In this document: positions 55,601 through 62,962 of the stretch, piece after piece
Layout: every line of letters begins with the position of its first letter
Position numbering within the stretch: the first letter of the stretch is position 1
The notes under the pieces: model-generated
The model's database searches: none
What the model was told of the DNA's origin: nothing
The model's input: only the letters and a program-made list of their open reading frames with translations
Translations under genes and position numbers: made by a program
NCBI RefSeq assembly: GCF_012927085.1
Contig: NZ_JABBFX010000006.1
Location: 62,001-126,000, forward strand
Direction of reading: 5' to 3'
DNA length: 64,000 nt
Source of the DNA: Ramlibacter agri
Lineage (GTDB): Bacteria; Pseudomonadota; Gammaproteobacteria; Burkholderiales; Burkholderiaceae_C

Positions 55601-58488
55601 GCGGCGCCATCGGCGGCACGGGCGGCTTCACCAAGAGCGGCACCGGCACCCTGACCTTGGCCGGCGCCAGCAGCTACGGCGGCGCGACCACCGTCGGCGC
55701 CGGGACGCTGCGCGCGGGAGCGGCCAACACCTGGTCCGCAGCCAGCGCGGTGAACGTGGCGAACGGCGCCACGCTGGACCTGGCCGGCTACGACCAGGCC
55801 ATAGCCTCGCTGGCTGGCGCAGGCAACGTGACGCTGGGCACCGCCACGCTCACCACCGGCGGCGACAACGCCAGCACCAGCTTCGCCGGCACGATCGGCG
55901 GCACGGGCGGCCTCACGAAGAACGGCAGCGGCACCCTGATCCTCACAGGCGCCAGCGGCTACGGCATCACCAGCATCCACGCCGGCACCCTGCAGGTCGG
56001 CGCCGGCGGCACCACCGGTACGCTGGGCACGGGCAACGTCGTGGACGACGCCACGCTGGTGTTCAACCGCTCCGACGACCTCACCGTGGCCAACGGCATC
56101 AGCGGCACGGGCGCACTCCTGCAGGCCGGCAGCGGCACGCTGACGCTCACCGGCGCCAACAGCTACGGCGGCACGACCACCATCAGCGCCGGCGCGCTGC
56201 ACGTGGGCAGCGGCGGCACCACCGGTTCGCTGGGCACCGGCAACGTGGTCAACGACACCGCGCTGTCCTTCAATCGCTCCGATGCGACCACGGTCGCCAA
56301 TGCCATCTCTGGCAGCGGCACGGTCACGCAGGCCGGCACCGGCACGCTTACGCTCACCGGCGCCAACAGCTACGGCGGCACGACCATCATCAGCGCCGGC
56401 ACGCTGCAGGTCGGCGACGGCGGCACGACGGGCTCGCTGGGCACCGGCAATGTGGTGGACAACGGCAACCTGGTCTACAAGCGCTCCGATGACATCACGA
56501 CAGCCAACGCCATCAGCGGCTCGGGCACGCTCACGCAGTCCGGCAGCGGCACGCTCACCCTCGCAAGCACCAACAGCTACACGGGCGGTACCGTCATCGC
56601 CGCCGGCACGCTGGTGGTCGGCGCCGGCGGCACGCTGGGCAGCGGCGCGATCACCAACAACGGCAGCCTGGTGTTCAGCCATGCCGACACCTACAGCCTG
56701 GCCGACGGCATCACCGGCACCGGCAGCCTGACGCAGGCCGGCGGCGGCAACCTGGTGCTGGCCGGCAGCAACGATTACAGCGGCGGCACGTTCGTCAACA
56801 ACGGCCTGCTGTCGGTGAACGGCTCCATCACCGGCCTGACCACGGTCCACGCCGGCGGCACGCTGGGCGGCAACGGCACCGTCGGCAGCGTCAACGTCGC
56901 CAGCGGCGGCGTGCTGGCGCCGGGCAACTCCATCGGCACGCTCACCGTCGCCGGTAACCTGGACTTCGCCGCGGGCTCCACCTACCGCGTGGAAGCCAAC
57001 GCCGCCGGTGCCTCCGACCGCGTCAACACGGTGGGTGCGGGCAGCATCACCCTCCATGGCGGCACGGTGTCGGTGCTGGCAGGTGGTGCGGGCTACCAGC
57101 GCAACACGACGTACACGATCCTCAGCTCCGCCGGCACCACCACGGGCCGGTTCGACAGCGTGACGTCCAACCTGGCCTTCCTCACGCCCACGCTGGTCTA
57201 CCAGGACAACGCGGTGCTGCTGAACCTGCTGTCCAGCGACGTGACCAACTACGCCAGCGTGGCGCGCACGGCCAACCAGCGGAAGGTGGCGAACTTCCTC
57301 AACGGCTTTGCCAACACGCCGGGCAATGCCACCGCCGCCGGCCTGATCCAGCGGCTCGACAACCTGTCGGCCGACGAGGCGCGTGTCGCCTTCGACAACC
57401 TGTCCGGCAGCCCGCACGCGTCGGCAAGCCAGATCGCCGGCGCGCTGGGCCGCAACTTCTCCGCCAGCCTGGCCGCGCGCAGCGGCTTCAGCGTGGCGGG
57501 CAACGGTAACGCGCTGGCGCGCTATGCCGGCGTGCGCTATGCGAGCCTGGAGCCGTCGCTGCTAGCCCCCGCCAGCCAGGTCGTGAGCGACACCCCGCTG
57601 CTGGCGCAGGCGGGCCCAGCGCGCGGCGTCGAGACGCCGCTGCCCTCGGCGCGCGAACGCGGCCTGTGGGTGCAGACGCTGGGCAGCGGCGGCCGCTCGC
57701 CCAGCGACGGCAACGGGCCGTCCTCGAACTACTCCGGCAACGGCTTCGTGCTGGGCTTCGACCAGCCGGTGGACGCGCGCTGGCTGGCCGGCGGCGCCGT
57801 GGGCTACAGCCGCACGCAATGGGACGCGAGCACGAACGGCCTGGCGCCGGCTTCGGGCACCATCGAGTCGCCGCAGGCAGGCCTGTACGCGCGCTACGCC
57901 AGCGATGCCTGGCGCCTGCGCTTCGACGGCACCTGGTCCGACTACTCCTTCTCCACCGACCGCACCGTGGCCTTCGGCGGCACCAGCGCCACGGCCAACT
58001 CCAGCCACCGCGGCCACGAGCTGGGCCTGGCCGCGCAGGCCGAGATGCCGCTGCAAGCCGGCGGCTGGGAACTGCGCCCGCTGGCCGGCGTGCGCCTGGC
58101 GCGCCTGCAGGAGGACGGCTTCACCGAAAACGGCGCGGGCGCGGCCAACCTGGCGGTCGATTCGCGCACCACGCAGAACGCCGTGGTCTCCGCCGGCATG
58201 CACTTCGTCCGCCTGTTCGAGCAGGACGCCGGCGGGCTCGAGCTGCGCGCGGTGGCTTCGCGGCTGCTGGGCGACAACGACACGCCGGTGGTCGCCACGC
58301 TGGCCGGCCAGTCCGCCCGCTTCAGCGCGGACGGCACGCCGCTGCGCCGCGACGCGCTGACCCTAGGCGCCACCGTCTCGGGCCAGTTCTCGCGCAGCAT
58401 CAGCGGCTATCTCGACGCGGTGTACGAGATGCGCGGCGGCGGGCAGCAGGCGTACCAGTTCACCGCCGGGGTGCGCAAGACCTGGTGA
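52612..58488 (+). CDS. Giant autotransporter adhesin (type Va)
   Basis: A surface protein of about 1958 residues. The GTG at 52612 is preferred because AGAGGAAG lies just before it and it gives a usual signal region (PLRPLAIACVLAWAATPAAFA); an in-frame ATG at 52573 would add 13 residues. The passenger begins with a beta-helix segment with one Cys pair (ACNASDTATLAACVANA), then a Gly-rich stretch (about 125-345, many GGGG runs), then roughly ten passenger-associated repeats of two kinds: GTLTLTGANSYGGTTTISAG-type (about 64 residues) and TLDLAGYDQAIASLAGAGNV-type (about 90). A linker and a C-terminal beta-barrel of about 270 residues (from RERGLWVQTLG) end in the canonical aromatic YQFTAGVRKTW. 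It is divergent from the two-component pair. Confidence 0.93.
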   Translation: MQQSAPHLVASHRRSPLVRNGARPPLRPLAIACVLAWAATPAAFACNASDTATLAACVANAASDGTINITANITLTGNIGVLSSNATIVGNGYTIDGAGSYRGFFVGAGNVAISDLTLSNLSAKGGDGGSSEVGGGGGLGAGGALFVRSGASVTLTNVALQNDSATGGAGGSNVGGPGFGGGGGMGGSGGGGGSTPGAGGGGLYAAGAPAAGGYGGAGGGPTGGAGSTGAGAGAGGDYSGGGGSLVDDGGNGGYGGGGGGGFDNGGNGGFGGGGGGALFDNGGNGGFGAGGGGTLYDYGGSGGFGGGAGSNGFVAGGNTAGGGGGGAGMGGAIFVESGGSITLAGNLTLDGSSVTGGAGGAGAQGGSAFGSAIFLQGSAASLTFSPGSNTTQAVRDVIADEAGSGGSAANSVGITKSGAGTLVLSGNNTYSGTTTISAGTLQVGEGGTTGSLGSGNVVDDGALVFKRSDDLTVANAISGSGSLTQAGTGTLTLTNGSNSYAGGTTISSGTLAITDGNALGTGAVTLDGGKLLAQDTLTLGNTVVIGTGSSGTIAAATGTTLTLTGSAGWSANAALHFGTSTDTGTVVAAFGSLSVTLPAASIAIDGGTLKAGNSILGNVTNYSTANIAAHATLDTNGYTFGFVDLQGSGNLVTSATPGNTVSIQAGNFAGVISGSDRVQKTGSGTLLLSGDNTYTGGTTVSGGTLQVGNGGTTGSLGTGNVVNDATLVFDRSNDFTVANAISGSGSVTKNGAGTLALTGANGYQGTTTINAGTLQLGDGGTTGTLGIGNVVDNSALVFKRSDTTVVANAISGAGTLTQAGSGTLVLSGANSYSGGTFVDSGTLRAGSAGALSAGSAMHVASGATLDLDGQDQEVASLAGAGNVTLGSGTLTSGNDNTSTAFSGVTSGTGGLTKVGSGTLTLAGANNYSGATTVDGGTLRAGAANTFSASSAVSVASGTTLDLAGYDQAIASLAGAGNVTLGTATLTAGDDNSSTTFSGAIGGTGGFTKSGTGTLTLAGASSYGGATTVGAGTLRAGAANTWSAASAVNVANGATLDLAGYDQAIASLAGAGNVTLGTATLTTGGDNASTSFAGTIGGTGGLTKNGSGTLILTGASGYGITSIHAGTLQVGAGGTTGTLGTGNVVDDATLVFNRSDDLTVANGISGTGALLQAGSGTLTLTGANSYGGTTTISAGALHVGSGGTTGSLGTGNVVNDTALSFNRSDATTVANAISGSGTVTQAGTGTLTLTGANSYGGTTIISAGTLQVGDGGTTGSLGTGNVVDNGNLVYKRSDDITTANAISGSGTLTQSGSGTLTLASTNSYTGGTVIAAGTLVVGAGGTLGSGAITNNGSLVFSHADTYSLADGITGTGSLTQAGGGNLVLAGSNDYSGGTFVNNGLLSVNGSITGLTTVHAGGTLGGNGTVGSVNVASGGVLAPGNSIGTLTVAGNLDFAAGSTYRVEANAAGASDRVNTVGAGSITLHGGTVSVLAGGAGYQRNTTYTILSSAGTTTGRFDSVTSNLAFLTPTLVYQDNAVLLNLLSSDVTNYASVARTANQRKVANFLNGFANTPGNATAAGLIQRLDNLSADEARVAFDNLSGSPHASASQIAGALGRNFSASLAARSGFSVAGNGNALARYAGVRYASLEPSLLAPASQVVSDTPLLAQAGPARGVETPLPSARERGLWVQTLGSGGRSPSDGNGPSSNYSGNGFVLGFDQPVDARWLAGGAVGYSRTQWDASTNGLAPASGTIESPQAGLYARYASDAWRLRFDGTWSDYSFSTDRTVAFGGTSATANSSHRGHELGLAAQAEMPLQAGGWELRPLAGVRLARLQEDGFTENGAGAANLAVDSRTTQNAVVSAGMHFVRLFEQDAGGLELRAVASRLLGDNDTPVVATLAGQSARFSADGTPLRRDALTLGATVSGQFSRSISGYLDAVYEMRGGGQQAYQFTAGVRKTW

Positions 58489-58531
58489 TGCGCAGGACAA
58501 GCCATCGACTACCATCGATGGTTTTGACCCA

Positions 58532-59899
58532 ATGCATTTCCGGGCCGACATGCACCACGGCGACGAAGCTCATCACCGGCAGCCGGACGTCCTGGCCGCG
58601 ATCCGCCAGGACTTCGCCAACTCCCACGAATGGTTCGCGCGCGCCATCGTGCTGGCCTTCGCCGCGCTGGCCGGCGCCAGCGTGGTCGGCTTCACCTGGC
58701 TGTGCGAGATCGCCTCGCGCCTGTTCACCACGTGGCGCGTCGACTGGCCCTGGCTCCCCTTCCTGCTGACCCCGTCGATCTGTGCGGTGCTCGTGTGGTG
58801 CACCACACGCTTCTTCCCCGGCGCGTCCGGCTCGGGCATCCCGCAGGTGATGGTGGCCTTGAACGAAACGGTGGACGCCACCCAGCGCAAGCGCTTCGTC
58901 TCGCTGCGGCTGGCGGTCGCCAAGATCGCGATGTGCACGACGGCCCTGCTGGGCGGGCTGGCGATCGGCCGCGAAGGACCATCCGTGCAGGTCGCGGCCG
59001 GCGTGATGCTGCATGCGCGGCGCTGGCTGCCGCGCAAGGCCAGCATCGGCCCGCAGGCGCTGCTGGTCGCCGGCGGCGCCGCGGGCATCGCGGCCGCCTT
59101 CAACGCGCCCCTGGCCGGCATCATGTTCGGCATCGAGGAGCTGACGCGCCGCTTCGAGGCCCGCACCAGTGGGCTGGTGATCTCGGCCATCGTGCTGGCC
59201 GGCCTGATTGCCGTGTCCGTGTTCGGCAACTCCACCTATTTCGGCGTGATCTACGTGCCGCAGCTGCAGGCGTCCTTCGCCGGCCCGGCGCTGCTGGTGG
59301 TGCTGGGCAGCGGGCTGCTGGGCGGCCTCTTCTCGCGGCTGCTGCACGCTTCGCTGGTCGGCGGCCAGGCCGACCGTTTCAGCCGCTGGCGTGCTTCGCA
59401 TCCGGTGGTCTTCGCCGCCGCCTGCGGCCTGGCCATCGCCGTCGTCGGCTGGGCCAGCGGCGGCTCCACCTTCGGCAGCGGCTATTCGTCCACCCGCCAC
59501 CTGCTGGAGGGGCACCCGGACATGCCGGTGCTGTACGTGACGCTGCGCCTGGTCGCCACCTGGCTCGCGCTGTGGTCTGGCGTGCCGGGCGGGCTGTTCG
59601 CGCCGTCGCTGGCCATCGGCGCGGGAATCGGGGCCGACGTGGCGCTGCTGGTCGGCTGGGACGCCCAGGCGCCGGCGCTGATCGCGCTGGGCATGGCCGG
59701 CTTCCTGGCGGCGGTGACGCAGGCGCCGATCACTGCCTTCATCATCGTGATGGAAATGGTGGACGGCCACGCCATGGTGCTGAGCCTGATGGCGGCGGCG
59801 CTGGGGGCGAGCCTGCTGGCACGTTGGCTGGCGGCGCCGCTCTATGGGGCGCTGGCGGCGGCGCAGCTGGCGAAGTTGAAGGCTTCCTCCCGGGCGTGA
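58532..59899 (+). CDS. ClC-family chloride channel/transporter
   Basis: A 455-residue membrane protein of the ClC fold with about 18 helices or half-helices. Selectivity-filter motifs are present: GASGSGIPQVM (GSGIP), GLAIGREGPSVQVAAG (GREGP with the gating Glu) and SGVPGGLFAPSLAIGAG (GxFxP). The second signature position reads GSGIPQ rather than the commoner GSGIPE. No C-terminal CBS domains. The start may be 58532 or 58550. It stands 44 bases after the autotransporter and may have its own promoter. Confidence 0.93.
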   Translation: MHFRADMHHGDEAHHRQPDVLAAIRQDFANSHEWFARAIVLAFAALAGASVVGFTWLCEIASRLFTTWRVDWPWLPFLLTPSICAVLVWCTTRFFPGASGSGIPQVMVALNETVDATQRKRFVSLRLAVAKIAMCTTALLGGLAIGREGPSVQVAAGVMLHARRWLPRKASIGPQALLVAGGAAGIAAAFNAPLAGIMFGIEELTRRFEARTSGLVISAIVLAGLIAVSVFGNSTYFGVIYVPQLQASFAGPALLVVLGSGLLGGLFSRLLHASLVGGQADRFSRWRASHPVVFAAACGLAIAVVGWASGGSTFGSGYSSTRHLLEGHPDMPVLYVTLRLVATWLALWSGVPGGLFAPSLAIGAGIGADVALLVGWDAQAPALIALGMAGFLAAVTQAPITAFIIVMEMVDGHAMVLSLMAAALGASLLARWLAAPLYGALAAAQLAKLKASSRA

Positions 59900-59913
59900 C
59901 CAAGGGAGCCGCA

Positions 59914-60051
59914 TCACCGGTGATGCGCGGGGGTTTGCAGCGCCAGGTCGTATTCGACCGTGATCGGCGCGTGGTCCGAAAAGCGCTCGGTCTTGTAGAT
60001 GGCCTCGGTGCGGGCCAGTTCCGCCAGGCCGGGCGTGGCCAGGCGGTAGCA
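59914..60051 (-). pseudogene. xthA: C-terminal remnant of exodeoxyribonuclease III
   Basis: About 45 codons ending at 59914 encode YRLATPGLAELARTEAIYKTERFSDHAPITVEYDLAL, which closely matches the last part of exonuclease III (the SDHAP motif carries the catalytic Asp-His pair). Upstream of about 60051 the similarity stops abruptly and no start or remaining domain is found; the frame is open only by chance to 60276. The gene is thus truncated by a deletion or by insertion of the segment to its right. Confidence 0.75.
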
Positions 60052-60201
60052 GGTCGCTCGGAATACCGGCATTGCTCTGGATGCTCGTTGGCGGGTGCGG
60101 TGAAGCCGCATACTACCTCCCCGAGGGAGAAGCTTTTGATCCACGCAATGAGCCCAGCAGGTTCCGCGGCGCGGCGCGGGCCGCCCGGATGAAGAGGCTG
60201 G

Positions 60202-61512
60202 ATGAACACTCCCGACTGGCTGCTGGTGCTGGGGCTGCTGTTGCTGGCGATGGTGCTGGTCAACAGTACGTTGCACCGTCTGCCTCTCACCAGTCCCATG
60301 GTGTACCTGGCCGCCGGGTGGCTGCTGGGTCCGTCCGTCCTAGGGGCTCTGCGACCCGATCCCTTCCTGCACGCGACCATGCTCGGGAACATCGCCGAGT
60401 TGGGCCTGCTCGTCTCGCTCTTCGCCGTCGGCCTGCAACTGAGGGTCCGCCTAGGGGACAGGCGTTGGCGGCTTCCCTTCAAGCTCGCCTTCGTGTCGCT
60501 GGGCGTAATCGTCGCGCTGGTGGCGGCGGTGGGCATCTTCGCCCTCGGCCTGCCTCCGGGCCTGGCCATCGTGCTCGGCGCCATCCTGGCACCTACCGAT
60601 CCCGTGCTCGCTTCCGCGTTGCAGCCGCAGGAGGGGTCGGACGAACAGCCGGTGAGCTTCACGCTCGCCGCCGAGGGCGCGCTCAACGACGGCGCATCGT
60701 ACCCGTTCGTAATCCTGGGCCTGGCCCTGGCCGGCCTGATCGACCGGCCGCTGCTCGAATGGGCCTTGGTGGACTTTGCGTGGGCGACCGCGGGTGGGCT
60801 CGGGATCGGCTTCGCGCTGGGCGCGACGGTGGGCCGGTGCGTCGTGGTCCTGCGCGGCCGGTACGGCCGGGCTCTCGGCCTGGACGTGTTCCTCGGGCTC
60901 GGGCTTATCGGGACGGCCTACGGGCTGGCGCACCTGTGCGCCGCGTCCGGTTTCCTGGCGGTCTTCGCGGCCGGCCTGGCGCTGGGACGCGTGCGGGAGC
61001 GGCCGGCACCGGGCTCCGCCGACCTCGAGGCGCCCTTGACCTCTGCCGGCCATTCGTACACGACCCTGGCCCAACACTCACATCACGCCAGCGCCACGAT
61101 GCGGGCCTCGGTCGAGGATTTCAACGAGCAGATGGAGAAGATCTCGGAAATGGGCCTCGTGCTTCTGGTCGGGGCGATGCTGCCCTATGCGCCGTTCACG
61201 TGGACCACATGCTGGTTCGTCCCCTTGCTGCTCCTGGTGCTGCGGCCCTTGTCGGTGCTGCCGTCCTATGTGGGGGAAGGAGCGGCCGTCCGGCAACTCG
61301 CTCTCGCCGGCTGGTTCGGCATCCGCGGCATCGGGTCGCTCTTCTACCTGTTGCTGGTGGTGCGCATGGGTGTGACCAGACCCGAGGCCGGGACACTGCT
61401 GTCGCTCACCCTCTGGACCATCGCCGCATCCATCCTGTTGCACGGGCTGAGCGCCCGCCCGCTGATGCGCTGGGCTCTCGGGGGCCCCGGCGTGCGCAGG
61501 CCCGGCGACTGA
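60202..61512 (+). CDS. Cation:proton antiporter (CPA1/NhaP-like)
   Basis: A 436-residue inner-membrane Na+/H+ or K+/H+ exchanger with about twelve helices. Family features: SPMVYLAAGWLLGPSVLG (helix 2), ELGLLVSLFAVGLQLRV, the ion-binding region LGAILAPTDPVLASAL followed by AAEGALNDGASYPFVILGLA (the ND pair), and the helix-10 LAGWFGIRGIGSLFYLLL with the conserved Arg. A His-rich cytoplasmic loop (AGHSYTTLAQHSHHASATMRASV) interrupts the second half. It starts 150 bases after the exonuclease stub and has the usual length without a regulatory tail. Confidence 0.9.
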   Translation: MNTPDWLLVLGLLLLAMVLVNSTLHRLPLTSPMVYLAAGWLLGPSVLGALRPDPFLHATMLGNIAELGLLVSLFAVGLQLRVRLGDRRWRLPFKLAFVSLGVIVALVAAVGIFALGLPPGLAIVLGAILAPTDPVLASALQPQEGSDEQPVSFTLAAEGALNDGASYPFVILGLALAGLIDRPLLEWALVDFAWATAGGLGIGFALGATVGRCVVVLRGRYGRALGLDVFLGLGLIGTAYGLAHLCAASGFLAVFAAGLALGRVRERPAPGSADLEAPLTSAGHSYTTLAQHSHHASATMRASVEDFNEQMEKISEMGLVLLVGAMLPYAPFTWTTCWFVPLLLLVLRPLSVLPSYVGEGAAVRQLALAGWFGIRGIGSLFYLLLVVRMGVTRPEAGTLLSLTLWTIAASILLHGLSARPLMRWALGGPGVRRPGD

Positions 61513-61644
61513 GCGCGAGCCGCCGGCCGGCAACTCATTGTGCCTAGCCACCGCTGCAGCAGCGGAAAGCGCACACTGGGGGATGGAGCGGCATCGCCCG
61601 CGCCGTCACTTCGACCTGCCCGCAGTTCAACCTGTTCACCCGCC

Positions 61645-62598
61645 ATGATCCGTCTCCAACTGCAGGTGGACCTCGCCTACGAGATCGCCGACCCGGCCGG
61701 CACCGACTTCATCTTCAACGTCCATGCGGCCCGCACCGCGCATCAGACGGTCGAGAGTGAACAGCTGGTCCTGAGCCAGGACCTGACGCCCGACATCGCC
61801 ACCGATGCCGGGACCGGAACCCGCTTCATGCGCCTGCATGCGTGGCCCGGCCCGCTGCACCTGAGCTACGCCGCCACCCTCGACATCGCGCACCATCGCG
61901 CCCAACCCGACACGCTGAACGAGGTTCCCGTGCGCTGCCTGCCGCTGGAGGTACTTCCCTACGTGTATCCCAGCCGCTATTGCCAGTCCGACCGCCTGCT
62001 GGGACTGGCATCCCGCAACTTCGGGCGGCTCTGGCAAGGCTACAGCCGCATCCTGGCGGTCCAGCACTGGGTGCAGGAGCAAGTCGCGTTCGCCTCCGAG
62101 ACCAGCAACAGCAACACTTCGGCTGTCGACACGCTGGTCGAGCGGGTCGGCGTCTGCCGCGACTTCGCCCACCTGATGATCGCGATGTGCCGCGCACTGA
62201 ACATCCCGGCGCGCATCGCGACCGGCACCGACTACGGCGCCGATCCGGCGCTGGGCCCGCCGGACTACCACGCCTACGTGGAGGTCTACCTCGGTGACCG
62301 CTGGTACGTGTTCGATGCCTCGGGCACGGGAATCCCGATGGGGTTCCTGCGCTTCGGCACCGGGAGGGACGCCGCGGATGTGGCGTTCGCGACGATCTTC
62401 GGTGACGTCGCCCCGGCGACGCCCGCCATCAGCGTGCACGCCCTCGAAGGTCCTGGACTGGAACTGCCCCACCATTGCCGCGAGGCGTTGTCGACGGCCG
62501 CCGCATCGCCCGGCCCGGTGTCGGGCTGTGCTTCGTTCGGCGGGCAAGCCGATGCCGCGATGGCAACGCGCCCGCTCCTCGTGCAGGCCCCGCGCTAG
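61645..62598 (+). CDS. Transglutaminase-like cysteine peptidase-fold protein
   Basis: A 317-residue cytosolic protein of the bacterial transglutaminase family with an N-terminal beta-sandwich (about 1-95). The catalytic triad is complete: C171 in ERVGVCRDFAHLMIAMCRALNIPAR, H209 in PDYHAYVEVYLGDRW and D224 in YVFDASG. The start at 61645 gives the expected MIRLQLQVDLAYEIADPAGTDFIFNVHA opening. No signal peptide. Substrates of such proteins are mostly unknown; some work with ATP-grasp/alpha-E partners, which are absent here. Confidence 0.9.
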   Translation: MIRLQLQVDLAYEIADPAGTDFIFNVHAARTAHQTVESEQLVLSQDLTPDIATDAGTGTRFMRLHAWPGPLHLSYAATLDIAHHRAQPDTLNEVPVRCLPLEVLPYVYPSRYCQSDRLLGLASRNFGRLWQGYSRILAVQHWVQEQVAFASETSNSNTSAVDTLVERVGVCRDFAHLMIAMCRALNIPARIATGTDYGADPALGPPDYHAYVEVYLGDRWYVFDASGTGIPMGFLRFGTGRDAADVAFATIFGDVAPATPAISVHALEGPGLELPHHCREALSTAAASPGPVSGCASFGGQADAAMATRPLLVQAPR

Positions 62599-62691
62599 GA
62601 GCCGCTCCCTGTCCCACGGATCGCGTCGCCATGCGCCCACATCCGGCGCGGACGAAAGGGGGAGCATGGGAACTTGTCCAAGGAGCTCGCC

Positions 62692-62907
62692 ATGACCAAC
62701 GCCCGCCCTCTGCCTCCGCCCGCCAAGGGCAACAGGAATCCACACGAAGTCAGCGGCGACGAGTCGCGCCCCGCGCAGACGCACGACGATCTCACCCGGG
62801 GAGGCGGCCACCGCAGCGGCTCGCGCGGTGCCGGCACGCTCGAGGACGCGGCTGGTAAGCGCGCGCCACACGAAGGTCCGGAGGGGCCGGCGGCGGCTGG
62901 CCGCTGA
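62692..62907 (+). CDS. Small hydrophilic protein, probably disordered
   Basis: A 71-residue protein rich in Gly, Pro, Arg and His (MTNARPLPPPAKGNRNPHEVSGDE ... RGGGHRSGSRGAGTLEDAAGK). AGGAG eight bases before the ATG supports expression. No membrane segment or recognised family. It sits between the transglutaminase gene and a convergent histidine kinase gene. Codon-position G+C looks like a real gene, but conservation cannot be judged. Confidence 0.55.
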   Translation: MTNARPLPPPAKGNRNPHEVSGDESRPAQTHDDLTRGGGHRSGSRGAGTLEDAAGKRAPHEGPEGPAAAGR

Positions 62908-62962
62908 GGGTCGGCGTCCCGGGCCTCAGCGTCATCGCGGCGGCGGGGCGCGACGCGCAAGC

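Noticed and set aside
53900..56600. Regularly repeated DNA resembling a CRISPR array
   Set aside because: The repeats are in frame, of protein-repeat length (about 190 and 270 bases), and encode autotransporter passenger repeats.
51778..57417. An 1879-codon open frame on the minus strand through the autotransporter gene
   Set aside because: It is the antisense shadow of a Gly/Thr-rich, high-GC gene; its translation is low-complexity (Ala/Gly/Arg) and only its last part, in the response regulator, is real.
60051..60276. Extending the exonuclease stub to a 120-codon gene starting at 60276
   Set aside because: Residues before about position 76 are low-complexity and overlap the antiporter start on the other strand; similarity begins only near 60051.
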